Assembly: GCA_002355495.1 (NCBI GenBank)
Contig: AP017424.1
Span: forward strand, 3,844,001-3,908,000
Direction of reading: 5' to 3'
DNA length: 64,000 nucleotides
Source of the DNA: Streptomyces laurentii
GTDB taxonomy: Bacteria > Actinomycetota > Actinomycetes > Streptomycetales > Streptomycetaceae
Both the position numbers and the translations under genes were made by a program. Positions 13,090-22,322 of this stretch are shown here, piece by piece. The notes beneath the pieces were generated by a model. That model was not told the DNA's origin, searched no databases, and saw only the letters and a list, made by a program, of their open reading frames with translations. Every line of letters begins with the position of its first letter. Position 1 is the stretch's first letter.

Positions 13090-13965
13090 CTACTTCTTCT
13101 CGACCGCGTGGCCGCCGAACTGGTTGCGCAGGGCGGCGATCATCTTCATCTGCGGCGAGTCGTCCTGCCGCGAGGCGAACCGCGCGAACAGCGACGCGGT
13201 GATCGCCGGCAGCGGGACGGCGTTGTCGATGGCGGCCTCGACGGTCCACCGGCCCTCGCCGGAGTCCGACGCGTAACCGCGCAGCTGAGCCAGGTGCTCG
13301 TCCTCGTCGAGGGCGTTGACCGCGAGGTCGAGCAGCCAGGACCGGATGACGGTGCCTTCCTGCCAGGAGCGGAAGATCTCGCGGACGTTCTCGACCGAGT
13401 CGACCTTCTCCAGGAGCTCCCAGCCCTCGGCGTACGCCTGCATCATGGCGTACTCGATGCCGTTGTGGACCATCTTCGCGAAGTGGCCGGCGCCGACCTT
13501 GCCCGCGTGGACCGAGCCGAACTCGCCCTCCGGCTTGAGCGCGTCGAAGACCGGCTGGACACGGGCCACGTGCTCGGCGTCGCCGCCGTACATCAGCGCG
13601 TAGCCGTTCTCCAGGCCCCAGACACCGCCGGAGACGCCGCAGTCGACGAAACCGATGCCCTTGGCCGCCAGCTCCTCGGCGTGCTTCTCGTCGTCGGTCC
13701 AGCGGGAGTTGCCGCCGTCCACGACGACGTCACCGGGGGACAGCAGCTGGGCCAGCTCGTCGACGGTCGACTGGGTCGCCGCACCGGCGGGGACCATGAC
13801 CCACACGACGCGCGGACCCTTGAGCTTGCCCACAAGCTCTTCGAGGCTGTGGACATCGGCGAGGTCCGGGTTGCGGTCGTATCCGACGACGGTGTGGCCG
13901 GCGCGGCGAATCCGCTCGCGCATGTTGCCGCCCATCTTGCCGAGACCGACGAGACCGAGCTCCAT
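13090..13965 (-). CDS. gnd: 6-phosphogluconate dehydrogenase, decarboxylating (short form)
   Basis: 291 residues, the short GndA/YqeC-type enzyme that oxidises 6-phosphogluconate to ribulose 5-phosphate and CO2 in the oxidative pentose phosphate pathway. The Rossmann motif [12 protein letters not shown] is at the N-terminus; the family signature [12 protein letters not shown] and the substrate/catalytic stretch [12 protein letters not shown] plus [15 protein letters not shown] (catalytic Lys in [12 protein letters not shown]) are intact. Its place between dnaN and recF is typical of Streptomyces and probably not functional. Start ATG 13965 is preceded by AAGGAATC. Confidence 0.95.
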   Translation of the reverse strand: MELGLVGLGKMGGNMRERIRRAGHTVVGYDRNPDLADVHSLEELVGKLKGPRVVWVMVPAGAATQSTVDELAQLLSPGDVVVDGGNSRWTDDEKHAEELAAKGIGFVDCGVSGGVWGLENGYALMYGGDAEHVARVQPVFDALKPEGEFGSVHAGKVGAGHFAKMVHNGIEYAMMQAYAEGWELLEKVDSVENVREIFRSWQEGTVIRSWLLDLAVNALDEDEHLAQLRGYASDSGEGRWTVEAAIDNAVPLPAITASLFARFASRQDDSPQMKMIAALRNQFGGHAVEKK

Positions 13966-14040
13966 CAGAGATTCCTTAAGCGTCGTGTGTGCGGTTCCTA
14001 CCCGCGTCCGAGCCTACGCCGGGACGCGGGCGCACACCTT

Positions 14041-14062
14041 CCCCCGGGCCTCCGCCCGGGGG
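14041..14062 (-). terminator. Terminator hairpin behind dnaN
   Basis: CCCCCGGGC (14041-14049), loop CTCC, GCCCGGGGG (14054-14062). It stands 30 bases past the dnaN stop codon in the direction of transcription and before gnd. A second small stem, CGCGGGG/CCCCGCG, follows on the dnaN side. Confidence 0.65.
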
Positions 14063-14091
14063 TACCGCGGGGCGACCCCCGCGCGGCCGGG

Positions 14092-15222
14092 TCAGCCGCT
14101 CAGGCGCACCGGCATGATCAGGTACTTGTACGTCTCGTCCGCCTCCGCGTCGACCGCCGGACGGCCGCTGAGCAGGGCCGGCTTGGTGGAGGTCGTGAAG
14201 GAGAGCTGGGCGACCGGGGAGTCGATCGCGCTCAGACCGTCCAGCAGGAAGGTCGGGTTGAAGGCGATCGAGATGTCGTCGCCGTCCAGCTGCGCGTCGA
14301 CCCGCTCCACAGCCTGTGCGTCGTCGCTGGAGCCGGCCTCCAGGATCAGCACGCCCTGCTCGAAGCTGAGCCGGACCGGGGTGTTGCGCTCGGCCACCAG
14401 GGCCACACGCTTGACGGCCTCGACGAACGGGGCGGTCTCGATCACCGCGACCGAGTTGAACTCGGTGGGGAAGAGCGTCCGGTACTTCGGCAGGTCGCCT
14501 TCGAGCAGACGGGTGGTGGTGCGGCGGCCCGCGCCCTCGAAACCGATCAGGCCCTCGCCCTTGCCGGAGCCGGAGAGCGCCAGGGTGACCGTGTCACCGC
14601 TGGTGAGCGCCTTGGCGGTGTCCAGCAGGGTCTTCGCCGGCACCAGCGCGACGGCGGAGGCGTCCGGGGACTCCGGCTTCCACAGGAACTCGCGGACGGC
14701 GAAGCGGTAGCGGTCGGTGGAGGCCAGGGTGACCGTGTCGCCCTCGATCTCGATGCGCACACCGGTGAGCACCGGCAGCGTGTCGTCACGGCCGGCGGCG
14801 ATGGCGACCTGGGCGGCGGCCGAGGCGAAGACCTCACCGGGGACCGTGCCGGTCGCGGTGGGCATCTCCGGCAGCGCCGGGTACTCCTCCACCGGAAGGG
14901 TGTGGAGGGTGAAGCGGGAGGAGCCGCAGACGACGGTCGCGCGCACACCGTCGGTGGAGATCTCCACCGGGCGGTTGGGCAGGGCGCGGCAGATGTCGGC
15001 GAGCAGGCGGCCGGAGACCAGGACGGTGCCGTCCTCCTCGACCTCGGCGTCGACGGAGACTCGCGCCGAGACCTCGTAGTCGAAGCTCGAGAAGCTCAGC
15101 GCGCCGTTCTCGGCCTTCAGCAGAAGGCCCGCGAGTACGGGCGCCGGCGGACGGGCCGGAAGGCTGCGGGCCACCCACGCCACCGCCTCCGCGAGTACAT
15201 CGCGCTCCACCCGGATCTTCAC
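14092..15222 (-). CDS. dnaN: DNA polymerase III beta sliding clamp
   Basis: 376 residues forming the usual three-domain clamp; the dimer rings DNA and tethers the replicase. Conserved stretches seen are MKIRVERDVLAEAV at the start, SFDYEVSARV, LPNRPVEIST, LPVLTGVRIEIEGDTVTLASTDRYRFAVRE and the C-terminal YLIMPVRL that shapes the partner-binding pocket. Start is GTG 15222 with AGGAGGCGG 7 nt upstream. It is transcribed away from oriC and separated from dnaA by the origin. Confidence 0.98.
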   Translation of the reverse strand: MKIRVERDVLAEAVAWVARSLPARPPAPVLAGLLLKAENGALSFSSFDYEVSARVSVDAEVEEDGTVLVSGRLLADICRALPNRPVEISTDGVRATVVCGSSRFTLHTLPVEEYPALPEMPTATGTVPGEVFASAAAQVAIAAGRDDTLPVLTGVRIEIEGDTVTLASTDRYRFAVREFLWKPESPDASAVALVPAKTLLDTAKALTSGDTVTLALSGSGKGEGLIGFEGAGRRTTTRLLEGDLPKYRTLFPTEFNSVAVIETAPFVEAVKRVALVAERNTPVRLSFEQGVLILEAGSSDDAQAVERVDAQLDGDDISIAFNPTFLLDGLSAIDSPVAQLSFTTSTKPALLSGRPAVDAEADETYKYLIMPVRLSG

Positions 15223-15344
15223 CGGAACCGCCTCCTGCTTGTTGCTGGCTCTTCGTCGACTGCGGCATCCAGTCTGACGTACGCCGCCGACACTCGGTGC
15301 GGCTCGGGGTCAAGTCGCGACAAGAGGAGGTCGGGGCCCCGGCC

Positions 15345-15915
15345 TCGAGTTGTGCACAGGCCCCGCTTCAAACCAGATTCCGGGCTAACTATGAGTGGGA
15401 GTAGTAGTAGGGCCTGTGGAAACCGTGGATAACGCCATCCATGCAGGTCAGGCCGCAAATTTTGTCCACTGCCCCTGTGGGTGACACCGGTGGACAAGTG
15501 GGGTCGTCTGTGGACACCCGAAAGTTCTGCACACCCCATGCACAGCCCGGGCTCCGTTCCCCACAGCTCCGTCCCCAGCTTTTCCCACGTTCCCCACAGC
15601 CCAAACATGGCTGTCGGTGTGACCGCTTTCACTCGGCCCGGTGAGCCCGGGCGTTTCGTTGCCGAACAGTGGACAGGGGTGTGGAGAAGGTGTGGGTAAG
15701 AGGGCCTGGCCTGTGGGTCGGCGGTGGACAAGATCCGGGAGGGCCTGTGGACGAAACTTTCATCCACAGGCTGTGGAAGAAAGTTGCCAACAATTCCACA
15801 CCCCCCTGAGCTGTGGTGATGCCCTGCCAGCGGGGGGCCCTGTGGACGCGATCCGGATAACTCGGTAGTCCCCACCCTGTGGACGGAAGATCATCCCTCA
15901 ATCTGTGGAGAACTG
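15345..15915. other. oriC: Chromosomal replication origin oriC
   Basis: The non-coding dnaA-dnaN spacer (15223-16280) is packed with 9-mers like the Streptomyces DnaA box TTGTCCACA and its complement. One-mismatch copies lie at 15350-15358, 15424-15432, 15462-15470, 15489-15497, 15509-15517, 15680-15688, 15691-15699, 15723-15731, 15746-15754, 15760-15768 and 15904-15912; weaker ones are at 15415, 15557, 15590, 15772, 15792, 15841 and 15878. They occur in both orientations and in two groups (15350-15600 and 15660-15912), as described for S. lividans and S. coelicolor oriC. Not one perfect TTGTCCACA is inside oriC, in line with many low-affinity boxes. No classical AT-rich 13-mers are seen. Confidence 0.95.
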
Positions 15916-16219
15916 GGTAGCGGAGCGGCTTAATCGAACAGAGCTCGGCCGCCGGACCCGACCCCTTCCGCCGCCGAACCCCGCTTCCGGCCCTCCCGAA
16001 GCCTCCTGAACCCCCTTCTCGACCCCTCCTGAACGCTTCCCCGGCCTGTCGGCAGAAGTCGTCTCCCCGCATCGCCGCGCTCTCGTCGCGTCTCCCACAG
16101 CTGTGCACAGTTCGGAGCCGTCCTGTGCCGACCCGCACTGCCCTCCACTGCCCGCCACTGCCCTTCGCGCCCCGCGCCGCCTTCCGGGTCCCTTGGCGCC
16201 GTTTCCCGGCCCCGGACAT
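15916..16219. other. Right part of the dnaA-dnaN spacer
   Basis: About 300 bases between the last clear DnaA box of oriC and the dnaA terminator. The sequence is C-rich (many CCCTTCC and CCGCCGAAC words) and free of a supportable gene. A CTGTGCACA box-like word lies at 16101-16109 next to CCCACAGCTGTG. Confidence 0.5.
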
Positions 16220-16220
16220 G

Positions 16221-16260
16221 GCGAAGGGCGCCCCAGGAGGTGTCCCGGAGCGCCCTTCGG
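16221..16260 (-). terminator. Terminator hairpin behind dnaA
   Basis: CGAAGGGCG (16222-16230) pairs with CGCCCTTCG (16251-16259). It lies 20-60 bases past the dnaA stop codon, on the oriC side, and would keep dnaA transcription out of the origin. Confidence 0.7.
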
Positions 16261-16280
16261 CAGGCGTCTCGACGGCCGGC

Positions 16281-18098
16281 TCAGCCGTTCTTGATGCGGT
16301 TGGTCAGTTCGGTGACCTGGTTGTAGATGGAGCGCCGCTCGGCCATCAGCGCGCGGATCTTCCGGTCCGCGTGCATGACGGTGGTGTGGTCGCGGCCGCC
16401 GAACTGCGCGCCGATCTTCGGCAGCGACAGGTCCGTGAGCTCCCGGCACAGGTACATGGCGATCTGGCGGGCGGTGACCAGGACCCGGCTGCGCGAGGAA
16501 CCGCACAGGTCCTCCACGGTCAGCCCGAAGTAGTCGGCCGTCGCCGCCATGATCGCGCCCGCGGTGATCTCCGGCGCGGTGTCCTCGCCGCCCGGGATCA
16601 GATCCTTGAGGACGATCTCGGTGAGCCCGAGGTCCACCGGCTGCCGGTTGAGGCTCGCGAACGCGGTGACCCGGATCAGCGCGCCCTCCAGCTCGCGGAT
16701 GTTCCGCGAGATCCGGGACGCGATGAACTCCAGCACCTCCGGCGGCGCGTTCAGCTGCTCCTGGACGGCCTTCTTGCGCAGGATCGCGATCCGGGTCTCC
16801 AGCTCGGGCGGCTGGACGTCCGTGGTCAGGCCCCACTCGAAGCGGTTACGGAGCCGGTCCTCGAGCGTCACCAGCTGCTTGGGCGGCCGGTCCGAGGACA
16901 GCACGATCTGCTTGTTGGCGTTGTGCAGCGTGTTGAAGGTGTGGAAGAACTCCTCCTGCGTCGACTCCTTGCTCGCGAGGAACTGGATGTCGTCGACGAG
17001 CAGGATGTCCACGTCGCGGTAGCGCTTGCGGAACGCGTCGCCCTTGCCGTCGCGGATCGAGTTGATGAACTCGTTGGTGAACTCCTCGGAGCTCACGTAC
17101 CGCACCCGGGTACCCGGGTAGAGACTGCGCGCGTAGTGCCCGATGGCGTGGAGCAGGTGGGTCTTGCCGAGCCCCGACTCCCCGTAGATGAAGAGCGGGT
17201 TGTACGCCTTCGCCGGCGCCTCGGCCACGGCGACGGCCGCCGCGTGCGCGAAGCGGTTCGAGGAACCGATGACGAAGGTGTCGAAGAGGTACTTGGGGTT
17301 CAGCCGGGCGTGCGGCTCGCCGGGGCCGCCGGCCCCGCCGCCCTGTCCCGAAGGACCGGAGTGACCGCCCGCGCCGCGGCCCCCGGGGCCGCCCGGACCG
17401 CCGGAGCCGGGACGGGGCCCGTGGCCCGCGCCCGGTCCCTCCGTCTGCGGCAGCTCGGCCCGCTCGTGGCGCTGCGGCTGCTCGTACGAGGAACGCTCGT
17501 CGTACCGCGGCGGCTGGGCCTGCTGCGAGCGCGGCGCCCCGTACGGCTCACGCCACTGCTCGGCGGCCTGCTCGCGCTCCTGGAAACCGCCGAGCCGCTG
17601 CTGCTGCCAGGCGGTGACGTCCTCCTGGCCGCGCGGCCAGACGCCCGGGGCGGGACGCTGCGGCTGCTGGTACTCGGGGTAGGCGGGGCGGGCCGTCGGC
17701 AGCCCGTCCTCGGGCATCGGCCGGCCGTAGTCCCCGTAGGAGTCGTACTGCTTCTCGTACGTGTCGTACTTCCCGTACGGCTGTGGGGCCTGCGGCCCCT
17801 GCGGTGCGGGCGGCGTCGGCTCGCCGGCCGAGTCGTCGACGGTGATCGCGATCCGGATCGGGCGGCCGCAGGCGCGGCTGAGGGCCTCGCTGATCAGCGG
17901 CGCGAGCCGGCCCTCCAGGACCTGCTTGCCGTACTCGTTGGGGACCGCGAGCAGCGCGGTGTCGGCGACCAGGGCGAGCGGCTGGCAGCGCTCGATCCAC
18001 TGCTTGTCCTTGCTCTCGACGCCCTGGGGACCCTCCCCGAGGAGCTGTTCGAGGACACGCGGCCACACTGCGGCAAGATCGGCAGGTACGTCAGCCAC
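16281..18098 (-). CDS. dnaA: Replication initiator DnaA
   Basis: 605 residues, larger than E. coli DnaA (467) because of a long Gly/Pro/Gln/Tyr-rich domain II (about residues 90-270), a known Streptomyces feature. Domain I is [18 protein letters not shown].... Domain III has Walker [12 protein letters not shown], Walker [11 protein letters not shown] and the arginine-rich sensor [10 protein letters not shown]. Domain IV ends with the DNA-binding signature [11 protein letters not shown]. Start is GTG 18098 with GAGGAAG upstream. DnaA-ATP binds the boxes of oriC and opens it. Its promoter (18207-18236) abuts a perfect DnaA box, which fits the known autoregulation. Confidence 0.98.
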   Translation of the reverse strand: MADVPADLAAVWPRVLEQLLGEGPQGVESKDKQWIERCQPLALVADTALLAVPNEYGKQVLEGRLAPLISEALSRACGRPIRIAITVDDSAGEPTPPAPQGPQAPQPYGKYDTYEKQYDSYGDYGRPMPEDGLPTARPAYPEYQQPQRPAPGVWPRGQEDVTAWQQQRLGGFQEREQAAEQWREPYGAPRSQQAQPPRYDERSSYEQPQRHERAELPQTEGPGAGHGPRPGSGGPGGPGGRGAGGHSGPSGQGGGAGGPGEPHARLNPKYLFDTFVIGSSNRFAHAAAVAVAEAPAKAYNPLFIYGESGLGKTHLLHAIGHYARSLYPGTRVRYVSSEEFTNEFINSIRDGKGDAFRKRYRDVDILLVDDIQFLASKESTQEEFFHTFNTLHNANKQIVLSSDRPPKQLVTLEDRLRNRFEWGLTTDVQPPELETRIAILRKKAVQEQLNAPPEVLEFIASRISRNIRELEGALIRVTAFASLNRQPVDLGLTEIVLKDLIPGGEDTAPEITAGAIMAATADYFGLTVEDLCGSSRSRVLVTARQIAMYLCRELTDLSLPKIGAQFGGRDHTTVMHADRKIRALMAERRSIYNQVTELTNRIKNG

Positions 18099-18206
18099 AG
18101 GGCACGCTTCCTCGCAGGTCCCACGAAGGTGTGGTTCTCGGGGACGGTCGGTAGATGTCCGTCAGGACAGGTAAGGACAGAACGGAAAAGACGATGGAGT
18201 TCTGCC

Positions 18207-18236
18207 ACGGTAGTCGGGGCGGCTGACGTGGTTCAA
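18207..18236 (-). promoter_or_regulatory. dnaA promoter
   Basis: On the minus strand TTGAAC (18236-18231), an 18-base spacer and TACCGT (18212-18207) form a good HrdB-type promoter pointing at dnaA, with a leader of about 100 bases. The -10 hexamer is the same as that of the divergent rpmH promoter. Confidence 0.6.
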
Positions 18237-18240
18237 GTCG

Positions 18241-18261
18241 TTGTCCACAGCCTGTGCACAA
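18241..18261. promoter_or_regulatory. DnaA boxes at the dnaA promoter
   Basis: TTGTCCACA (18241-18249) is a perfect Streptomyces DnaA box; CTGTGCACA/TGTGCACAA (18252-18261) is a near match in the opposite orientation. They start four bases upstream of the dnaA -35 hexamer, placed to mediate DnaA autoregulation. Confidence 0.8.
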
Positions 18262-18283
18262 AGGGGCCCGCTGAGCGGCCGGT

Positions 18284-18313
18284 TTGACCGGATGGCGTAG
18301 CCGCGCGTACCGT
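18284..18313 (+). promoter_or_regulatory. rpmH promoter
   Basis: TTGACC (18284-18289), an 18-base spacer and TACCGT (18308-18313). The start of transcription would be about 160 bases before the rpmH GTG. Only the hexamers support this call. Confidence 0.55.
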
Positions 18314-18477
18314 AACGAGGTCGAGTTGTCGATGGCTGCTGCCGCCTGCCTCCGATGGGCAAAGGTCACCTTAGGTGATCGCGAAGCGGTGCACTTGCGC
18401 GTATTGCGAGCTTCTCGTGGGCGCACGGTGACAGCCAGGCGATGTCCCGCCACCAACGAGTTTTCTGGAGCCCCCGA

Positions 18478-18615
18478 GTGAGCAAGCGCACCTTCCAGCC
18501 GAACAACCGTCGTCGTGCGAAGACCCACGGTTTCCGCCTGCGCATGCGTACCCGTGCCGGCCGCGCCATCCTGGCGAACCGCCGCGCCAAGGGTCGCGCG
18601 AGCCTGTCCGCCTGA
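18478..18615 (+). CDS. rpmH: 50S ribosomal protein L34
   Basis: A 45-residue, strongly basic protein with the full L34 signature ([27 protein letters not shown]). GTG 18478 is preceded by GGAG at 9 nt. It binds 23S rRNA in the large subunit. It heads the conserved rpmH-rnpA-yidD-yidC-jag unit, with rnpA starting 20 bases on. Confidence 0.98.
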   Translation: MSKRTFQPNNRRRAKTHGFRLRMRTRAGRAILANRRAKGRASLSA

Positions 18616-18634
18616 TCCGCGTACAGGTCATGAC

Positions 18635-19006
18635 GTGCTGCCTACCGAGAATCGGCTGAGGCGGCGCGAGGACTTCGCGATCGCGGTACGACGAGGGCGC
18701 CGGGCAGGACGCCCGCTCCTCGTCGTCCATCTACGCAGCGGTGCTTCGGACCCGCACGCACCTGGGGAGAGCGCTCCCTCGACGCGTGCGGGTTTCGTCG
18801 TGAGCAAGGCAGTAGGCGGCGCGGTCGTCCGTAACCAGGTCAAGCGACGCCTGCGCCATCTCGTGCGCGAGCGGCTCACCGAGCTGCCCCCCGGTAGCCT
18901 GGTGGTCGTACGGGCGTTGCCCGGAGCCGGTGACGCCGATTACGCACACCTGGCTCACGACCTGGATGCCGCTCTCCAGCGACTGCTGGGAGGGGGCGCG
19001 CGATGA
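18635..19006 (+). CDS. rnpA: Ribonuclease P protein component
   Basis: 123 residues. It binds the RNase P RNA and helps 5' maturation of tRNA. The N-terminal [20 protein letters not shown] and the RNA-binding motif [17 protein letters not shown] are typical of the family. GTG 18635 starts the frame. The stop codon overlaps the yidD start (ATGA). Confidence 0.96.
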   Translation: MLPTENRLRRREDFAIAVRRGRRAGRPLLVVHLRSGASDPHAPGESAPSTRAGFVVSKAVGGAVVRNQVKRRLRHLVRERLTELPPGSLVVVRALPGAGDADYAHLAHDLDAALQRLLGGGAR

Positions 19007-19329
19007 AGTACCCGCTGCTGGCCCTCATCAAGCTGTACCAGTGGACGATCAGCCCACTTCTGGGCCCTGTCTGCCGGTACTACCCGTCGTGTTCCCACTA
19101 CGGATTCACGGCCATAGACCGGCATGGCGCGATCAAGGGCATTGCCCTGACCGCCTGGCGCATTCTGCGGTGCAACCCGTGGTCGCCCGGTGGCGTGGAC
19201 CATGTCCCGCCGCGCAAGCGACCGCGCTGGCACGAACTGCTGCGCCATGCCCTGCGTGGGGACGAGGGCGGGCTCTCCGCCGAGACGAGCCCGGCCGCAG
19301 AGACCTCGCCCAATGCTCAAGGAGCCTGA
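19003..19329 (+). CDS. yidD: YidD membrane protein insertion efficiency factor
   Basis: 108 residues. The family core is complete: [31 protein letters not shown] and [17 protein letters not shown], with the two conserved cysteines of YYPSCSHY and RCNPW. A family-typical amphipathic helix leads to the inner face of the membrane. YidD assists YidC; the gene overlaps rnpA by 4 bases and ends 3 bases before yidC. The last 20 residues ([15 protein letters not shown]) are a strain-specific tail. Confidence 0.95.
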   Translation: MKYPLLALIKLYQWTISPLLGPVCRYYPSCSHYGFTAIDRHGAIKGIALTAWRILRCNPWSPGGVDHVPPRKRPRWHELLRHALRGDEGGLSAETSPAAETSPNAQGA

Positions 19330-19332
19330 TTA

Positions 19333-20637
19333 GTGGACACGATTGCCAGTCTGTTCAGCTTCATCACCACACCTGTCTCATGGGTGATCGTCCAGTTCCA
19401 CACCATGTACGGGGCGATCTTCGGCCCTGACACGGGGTGGGCCTGGGGTCTGTCCATCGTGTCCCTGGTGGTGCTGATCCGCATCTGCCTGATCCCGCTC
19501 TTCGTGAAGCAGATCAAGTCGACGCGGAACATGCAGGCGCTCCAGCCGAAGATGAAGGCGATCCAGGAGCGCTACAAGAGCGACAAGCAGCGTCAGTCCG
19601 AAGAGATGATGAAGCTGTACAAGGAGACGGGCACCAACCCGCTCTCCTCGTGCCTTCCCATCCTCGCGCAGTCGCCATTCTTCTTCGCGCTGTACCACGT
19701 GCTGTCCGCGATCGCCTCGGGCAAGACGATCGGCGTCATCGACGAGCCGCTGCTCGCCAGCGCCCGGCAGGCCCACATCTTCGGTGCCCCGCTGGCCGCC
19801 AAGTTCATGGACAGCCCGGAGAAGGTCGCGGCGCTCAACGCCTCGCTGACCGACGTCCGCGTCGTCACCGCGATCATGATCGTGATGATGTCGGCCTCGC
19901 AGTTCTTCACCCAGCGCCAGCTGATGATGAAGAACGTCGACCTGTCGGTGAAGACCCCGTACATGCAGCAGCAGAAGATGCTGATGTACATCTTCCCGCT
20001 GATCTTCGCCGGCATGGGCATCAACTTCCCCGTCGGTGTTCTCGTCTACTGGCTGACCACCAACGTGTGGACCATGGGCCAGCAGATGTACGTGATCAAC
20101 CAGAACCCGACCCCGGGCAGCAAGGCCCAGGACGCCTACCTGCAGCGCCTGCTCAAGAGCGTCACCCAGCACGCCGAGGTACGTGGCCGCCGCCGGAAGA
20201 ACATCGTCAAGGCGATCGTGGCCAAGGGCGCCGACCGCAACGACAACGAGCGCCGCTTCTTCGCGGGTCTGGCCAAGGCCGGCTTCGCCGCCCAGCCCGA
20301 CGGCAGCGTGAACAAGAGCGACAGCGTCTCGGTCGAGGCGGAGGGCGGCGCCGCCGCCAAGCGGCAGCAGCCCAAGCGCCAGACCAAGTCCCAGCGCCAG
20401 ACGGCCGGTGGCCAGCAGGCGGGCGGACAGCCGGCCGAGAAGGCCGAGACGAGCGAGAAGAGCGAGAAGAGCGAGAAGTCCGCTCCCTCGCTGGAGAAGA
20501 AGCCGGAGTCGACGGAGAAGGGCTCCAAGGCCGGATCCGCGTCCTCGGGCGACAAGCCCGCCCGTCCGAGCCGCGCCAATTCGGGCGGTCAGCGCAAGGG
20601 CCAGCAGCGGCCCAAGCACCCCTCCTCCAAGAAGTAA
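19333..20637 (+). CDS. yidC: Membrane protein insertase YidC/Oxa1
   Basis: 434 residues. YidC inserts membrane proteins with or without the Sec translocon. The first segment ([22 protein letters not shown]) is the actinobacterial start without large periplasmic domain; the remaining four helices lie at about residues 35-56, 105-125, 170-190 and 225-250. The conserved groove arginine ([18 protein letters not shown]) is present. After the core, about 150 residues are charged, Gln/Lys/Glu/Ser-rich (EKSEKSEKS repeats), a positively charged ribosome-binding-type tail. GTG 19333 follows AAGGAG. Confidence 0.97.
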   Translation: MDTIASLFSFITTPVSWVIVQFHTMYGAIFGPDTGWAWGLSIVSLVVLIRICLIPLFVKQIKSTRNMQALQPKMKAIQERYKSDKQRQSEEMMKLYKETGTNPLSSCLPILAQSPFFFALYHVLSAIASGKTIGVIDEPLLASARQAHIFGAPLAAKFMDSPEKVAALNASLTDVRVVTAIMIVMMSASQFFTQRQLMMKNVDLSVKTPYMQQQKMLMYIFPLIFAGMGINFPVGVLVYWLTTNVWTMGQQMYVINQNPTPGSKAQDAYLQRLLKSVTQHAEVRGRRRKNIVKAIVAKGADRNDNERRFFAGLAKAGFAAQPDGSVNKSDSVSVEAEGGAAAKRQQPKRQTKSQRQTAGGQQAGGQPAEKAETSEKSEKSEKSAPSLEKKPESTEKGSKAGSASSGDKPARPSRANSGGQRKGQQRPKHPSSKK

Positions 20638-20666
20638 GCCTCCACGAAGCTAGAAGGAGTCCATCC

Positions 20667-21176
20667 GTGACGGAAGGCACCACCTCCGCCGCCGAGGGTG
20701 GCGACACCCTGACCCGCCTGGAGCAGGAGGGTGAGATCGCGGCCGACTACCTCGAGGGCCTGCTCGACATCGCCGATCTCGACGGCGACATCGACATGGA
20801 CGTCGAGGCGGACCGCGCCTCGGTCTCGATCGTCAGCGACGCCGCCGGCCGTGACCTGCAGAAGCTGGTCGGCCGTGACGGGGAAGTGCTGGAGGCGCTT
20901 CAGGAGCTGACGCGGCTCGCCGTCCACCGGGAGACCGGTGACCGCAGCCGTCTGATGCTCGACATCGCGGGCTTCCGCGCCAAGAAGCGGGCCGAGCTGG
21001 CCCAGCTGGGCGCCCAGGCCGCGAGCGAGGTCAAGGCCACCGGCGAGCCGGTCAAGCTGGATCCGATGACGCCGTTCGAGCGCAAGGTCGTGCACGACGC
21101 GGTCGCCGCGGCCGGTCTGCGCAGCGAGTCCGAGGGCGAGGAGCCGCAGCGCTTCGTCGTCGTGCTCCCTGCCTGA
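20667..21176 (+). CDS. jag: Jag/KhpB (SpoIIIJ-associated) RNA-binding protein
   Basis: 169 residues, GTG 20667 with AAGGAG at 8 nt. A KH domain (about residues 28-95, with VGRDGEVLEALQELTRLAVHR as GxxG-type loop) is followed by an R3H domain (MTPFERKVVHDAVAA, then the end RFVVVLPA). KhpB proteins bind RNA together with KhpA and influence cell division and envelope growth in Gram-positive bacteria; the Streptomyces role is inference. It is the last gene before a strong terminator. Confidence 0.95.
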   Translation: MTEGTTSAAEGGDTLTRLEQEGEIAADYLEGLLDIADLDGDIDMDVEADRASVSIVSDAAGRDLQKLVGRDGEVLEALQELTRLAVHRETGDRSRLMLDIAGFRAKKRAELAQLGAQAASEVKATGEPVKLDPMTPFERKVVHDAVAAAGLRSESEGEEPQRFVVVLPA

Positions 21177-21191
21177 ACCCTCTCTTCGTGT

Positions 21192-21225
21192 CGGCCCCGT
21201 CTGTTCGCAGGCGGGGCCGCGTTTT
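21192..21225 (+). terminator. Intrinsic terminator behind jag
   Basis: CGGCCCCG (21192-21199), loop, CGGGGCCG (21212-21219), followed by CGTTTTG. With its T-run it is the most classical rho-independent terminator in the window; it closes the rpmH-jag unit. Confidence 0.85.
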
Positions 21226-21292
21226 GTCAGCCTGATAGTCAGCACCCAGTGCGCTCGGACGGTACGTGCGCGGTACGGAAGGACGGTTCCCC

Positions 21293-22009
21293 GTGACGGA
21301 GGCAGCGGAGCTTCCCCAGGCGCCTGAGCAGGCGCGGACGGTCTTCGGCGAGTACTTCCCCGAGGCGGTCCGGTACGCGGAGCTCCTGGCGGACGCCGGG
21401 GTCAAGCGCGGTCTCATCGGCCCGCGCGAGGTCCCGCGGCTGTGGGAGCGCCATCTGCTGAACTGCGCCGTGCTCTCCGAGGTCGTCCCGGAAGGCGTCA
21501 CGGTCTGCGACGTCGGCTCCGGTGCCGGCCTGCCCGGCATCCCGCTGGCCCTGGTCCGTCCGGACCTGAAGATCACGCTCCTGGAGCCGCTGCTCCGCCG
21601 CACCAACTTCCTCCAGGAAGTCGTCGAGCTGCTCGGCCTCGACCATGTGACCGTGGAGCGCGGGCGGGCCGAGGAGATGCTGGGCAAGCTCCAGCCCGTG
21701 CATGTCGTGACCGCGCGGGCCGTGGCCCCGCTCGACCGGCTGGCCGGCTGGGGTGTCCCGCTGCTCCGCCCCTACGGCGAGATGCTGGCCCTCAAGGGCG
21801 ACACCGCCGAGGAGGAGATCAACGGCGCTCGTGCCGCGCTCGCGAAGCTGGGCGTGGTCGAGGCCTCGGTGCTGCACGTGGGCGAGGGCATCGTCGACCC
21901 GCTGACCACGGTGGTCCGGGTCGAGGTCGGCGAGAGCCCCGGCGGTGTGCGGTTCGCGGCGAAGCGGGCCAAGGCCGCGCGGACCAGCCGGCCGCGCCGC
22001 CGTCGCTGA
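21293..22009 (+). CDS. rsmG: 16S rRNA (guanine-527-N7) methyltransferase
   Basis: 238 residues. RsmG methylates G527 of 16S rRNA with S-adenosylmethionine; its loss gives low-level streptomycin resistance in Streptomyces. The SAM-binding motif VCDVGSGAGLPGIPLAL, the conserved GLIGPREVPRLWERHLLNC and VTARAVAPLDRLAGW are all intact, and a basic C-terminus (RTSRPRRRR) is present. GTG 21293 was chosen over GTG 21266 because GAAGGA precedes it. The gene ends about 310 bases before parA. Confidence 0.97.
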   Translation: MTEAAELPQAPEQARTVFGEYFPEAVRYAELLADAGVKRGLIGPREVPRLWERHLLNCAVLSEVVPEGVTVCDVGSGAGLPGIPLALVRPDLKITLLEPLLRRTNFLQEVVELLGLDHVTVERGRAEEMLGKLQPVHVVTARAVAPLDRLAGWGVPLLRPYGEMLALKGDTAEEEINGARAALAKLGVVEASVLHVGEGIVDPLTTVVRVEVGESPGGVRFAAKRAKAARTSRPRRRR

Positions 22010-22322
22010 CCCTCTCCTGCGGCCACCGACCGTGCCTGTACCTTTCGGCACCCTTGTGATCTTTCCGGCCTCTCTGCTCCGTACAATCGGCGTTACCTGC
22101 TGATTTCGGAGTGTCGGGAGGTCCCGGCCCTGCGGCACGTGCATCGTGTTTCACGTGAAACGTCGCTCACTGCTGCAGGGAATCATCAGCCGTGGCCGTG
22201 CGGTTGCCACGCCCCGGGATCGTAAACACCAGGCGAAACCCCCCGTGAGGGTTACGGAGTTGTCCACAGAGGTGGATTCATCCACAGAACCACGGGCCTC
22301 GCTGGTTCACGGCCCCGGAAGC
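22010..22322. other. parA upstream region with parS
   Basis: Gene-free stretch holding the first parS site (22148-22161) and the expected parAB promoters. TACAATC (22082-22088) fits a -10 region, but I see no convincing partner at -35. ACAGAGGTGGATTCATCCACAGAAC (22265-22289) contains two DnaA-box-like words in inverted order. Confidence 0.5.
22148..22161. other. parS site 1
   Basis: A perfect 14-bp GTTTCACGTGAAAC, the ParB-binding palindrome, in the parA upstream region. An in-frame GTG starts inside the surrounding sequence, but it has no ribosome-binding site and the real parA start is downstream. Confidence 0.95.

Larger units (their letters stand above)
18099..18477. other. Divergent control region between dnaA and rpmH
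   Basis: A gene-free divergent region. It contains the dnaA promoter, two DnaA boxes at 18241-18261 and the rpmH promoter, each listed separately, plus about 165 bases of rpmH leader without further motif. Confidence 0.7.

Noticed and set aside
15345..15915. CRISPR-like array from repeated TGTGGA words in oriC
   Set aside because: Short 9-mers at irregular distance and in both orientations are DnaA boxes, not direct repeats with spacers.
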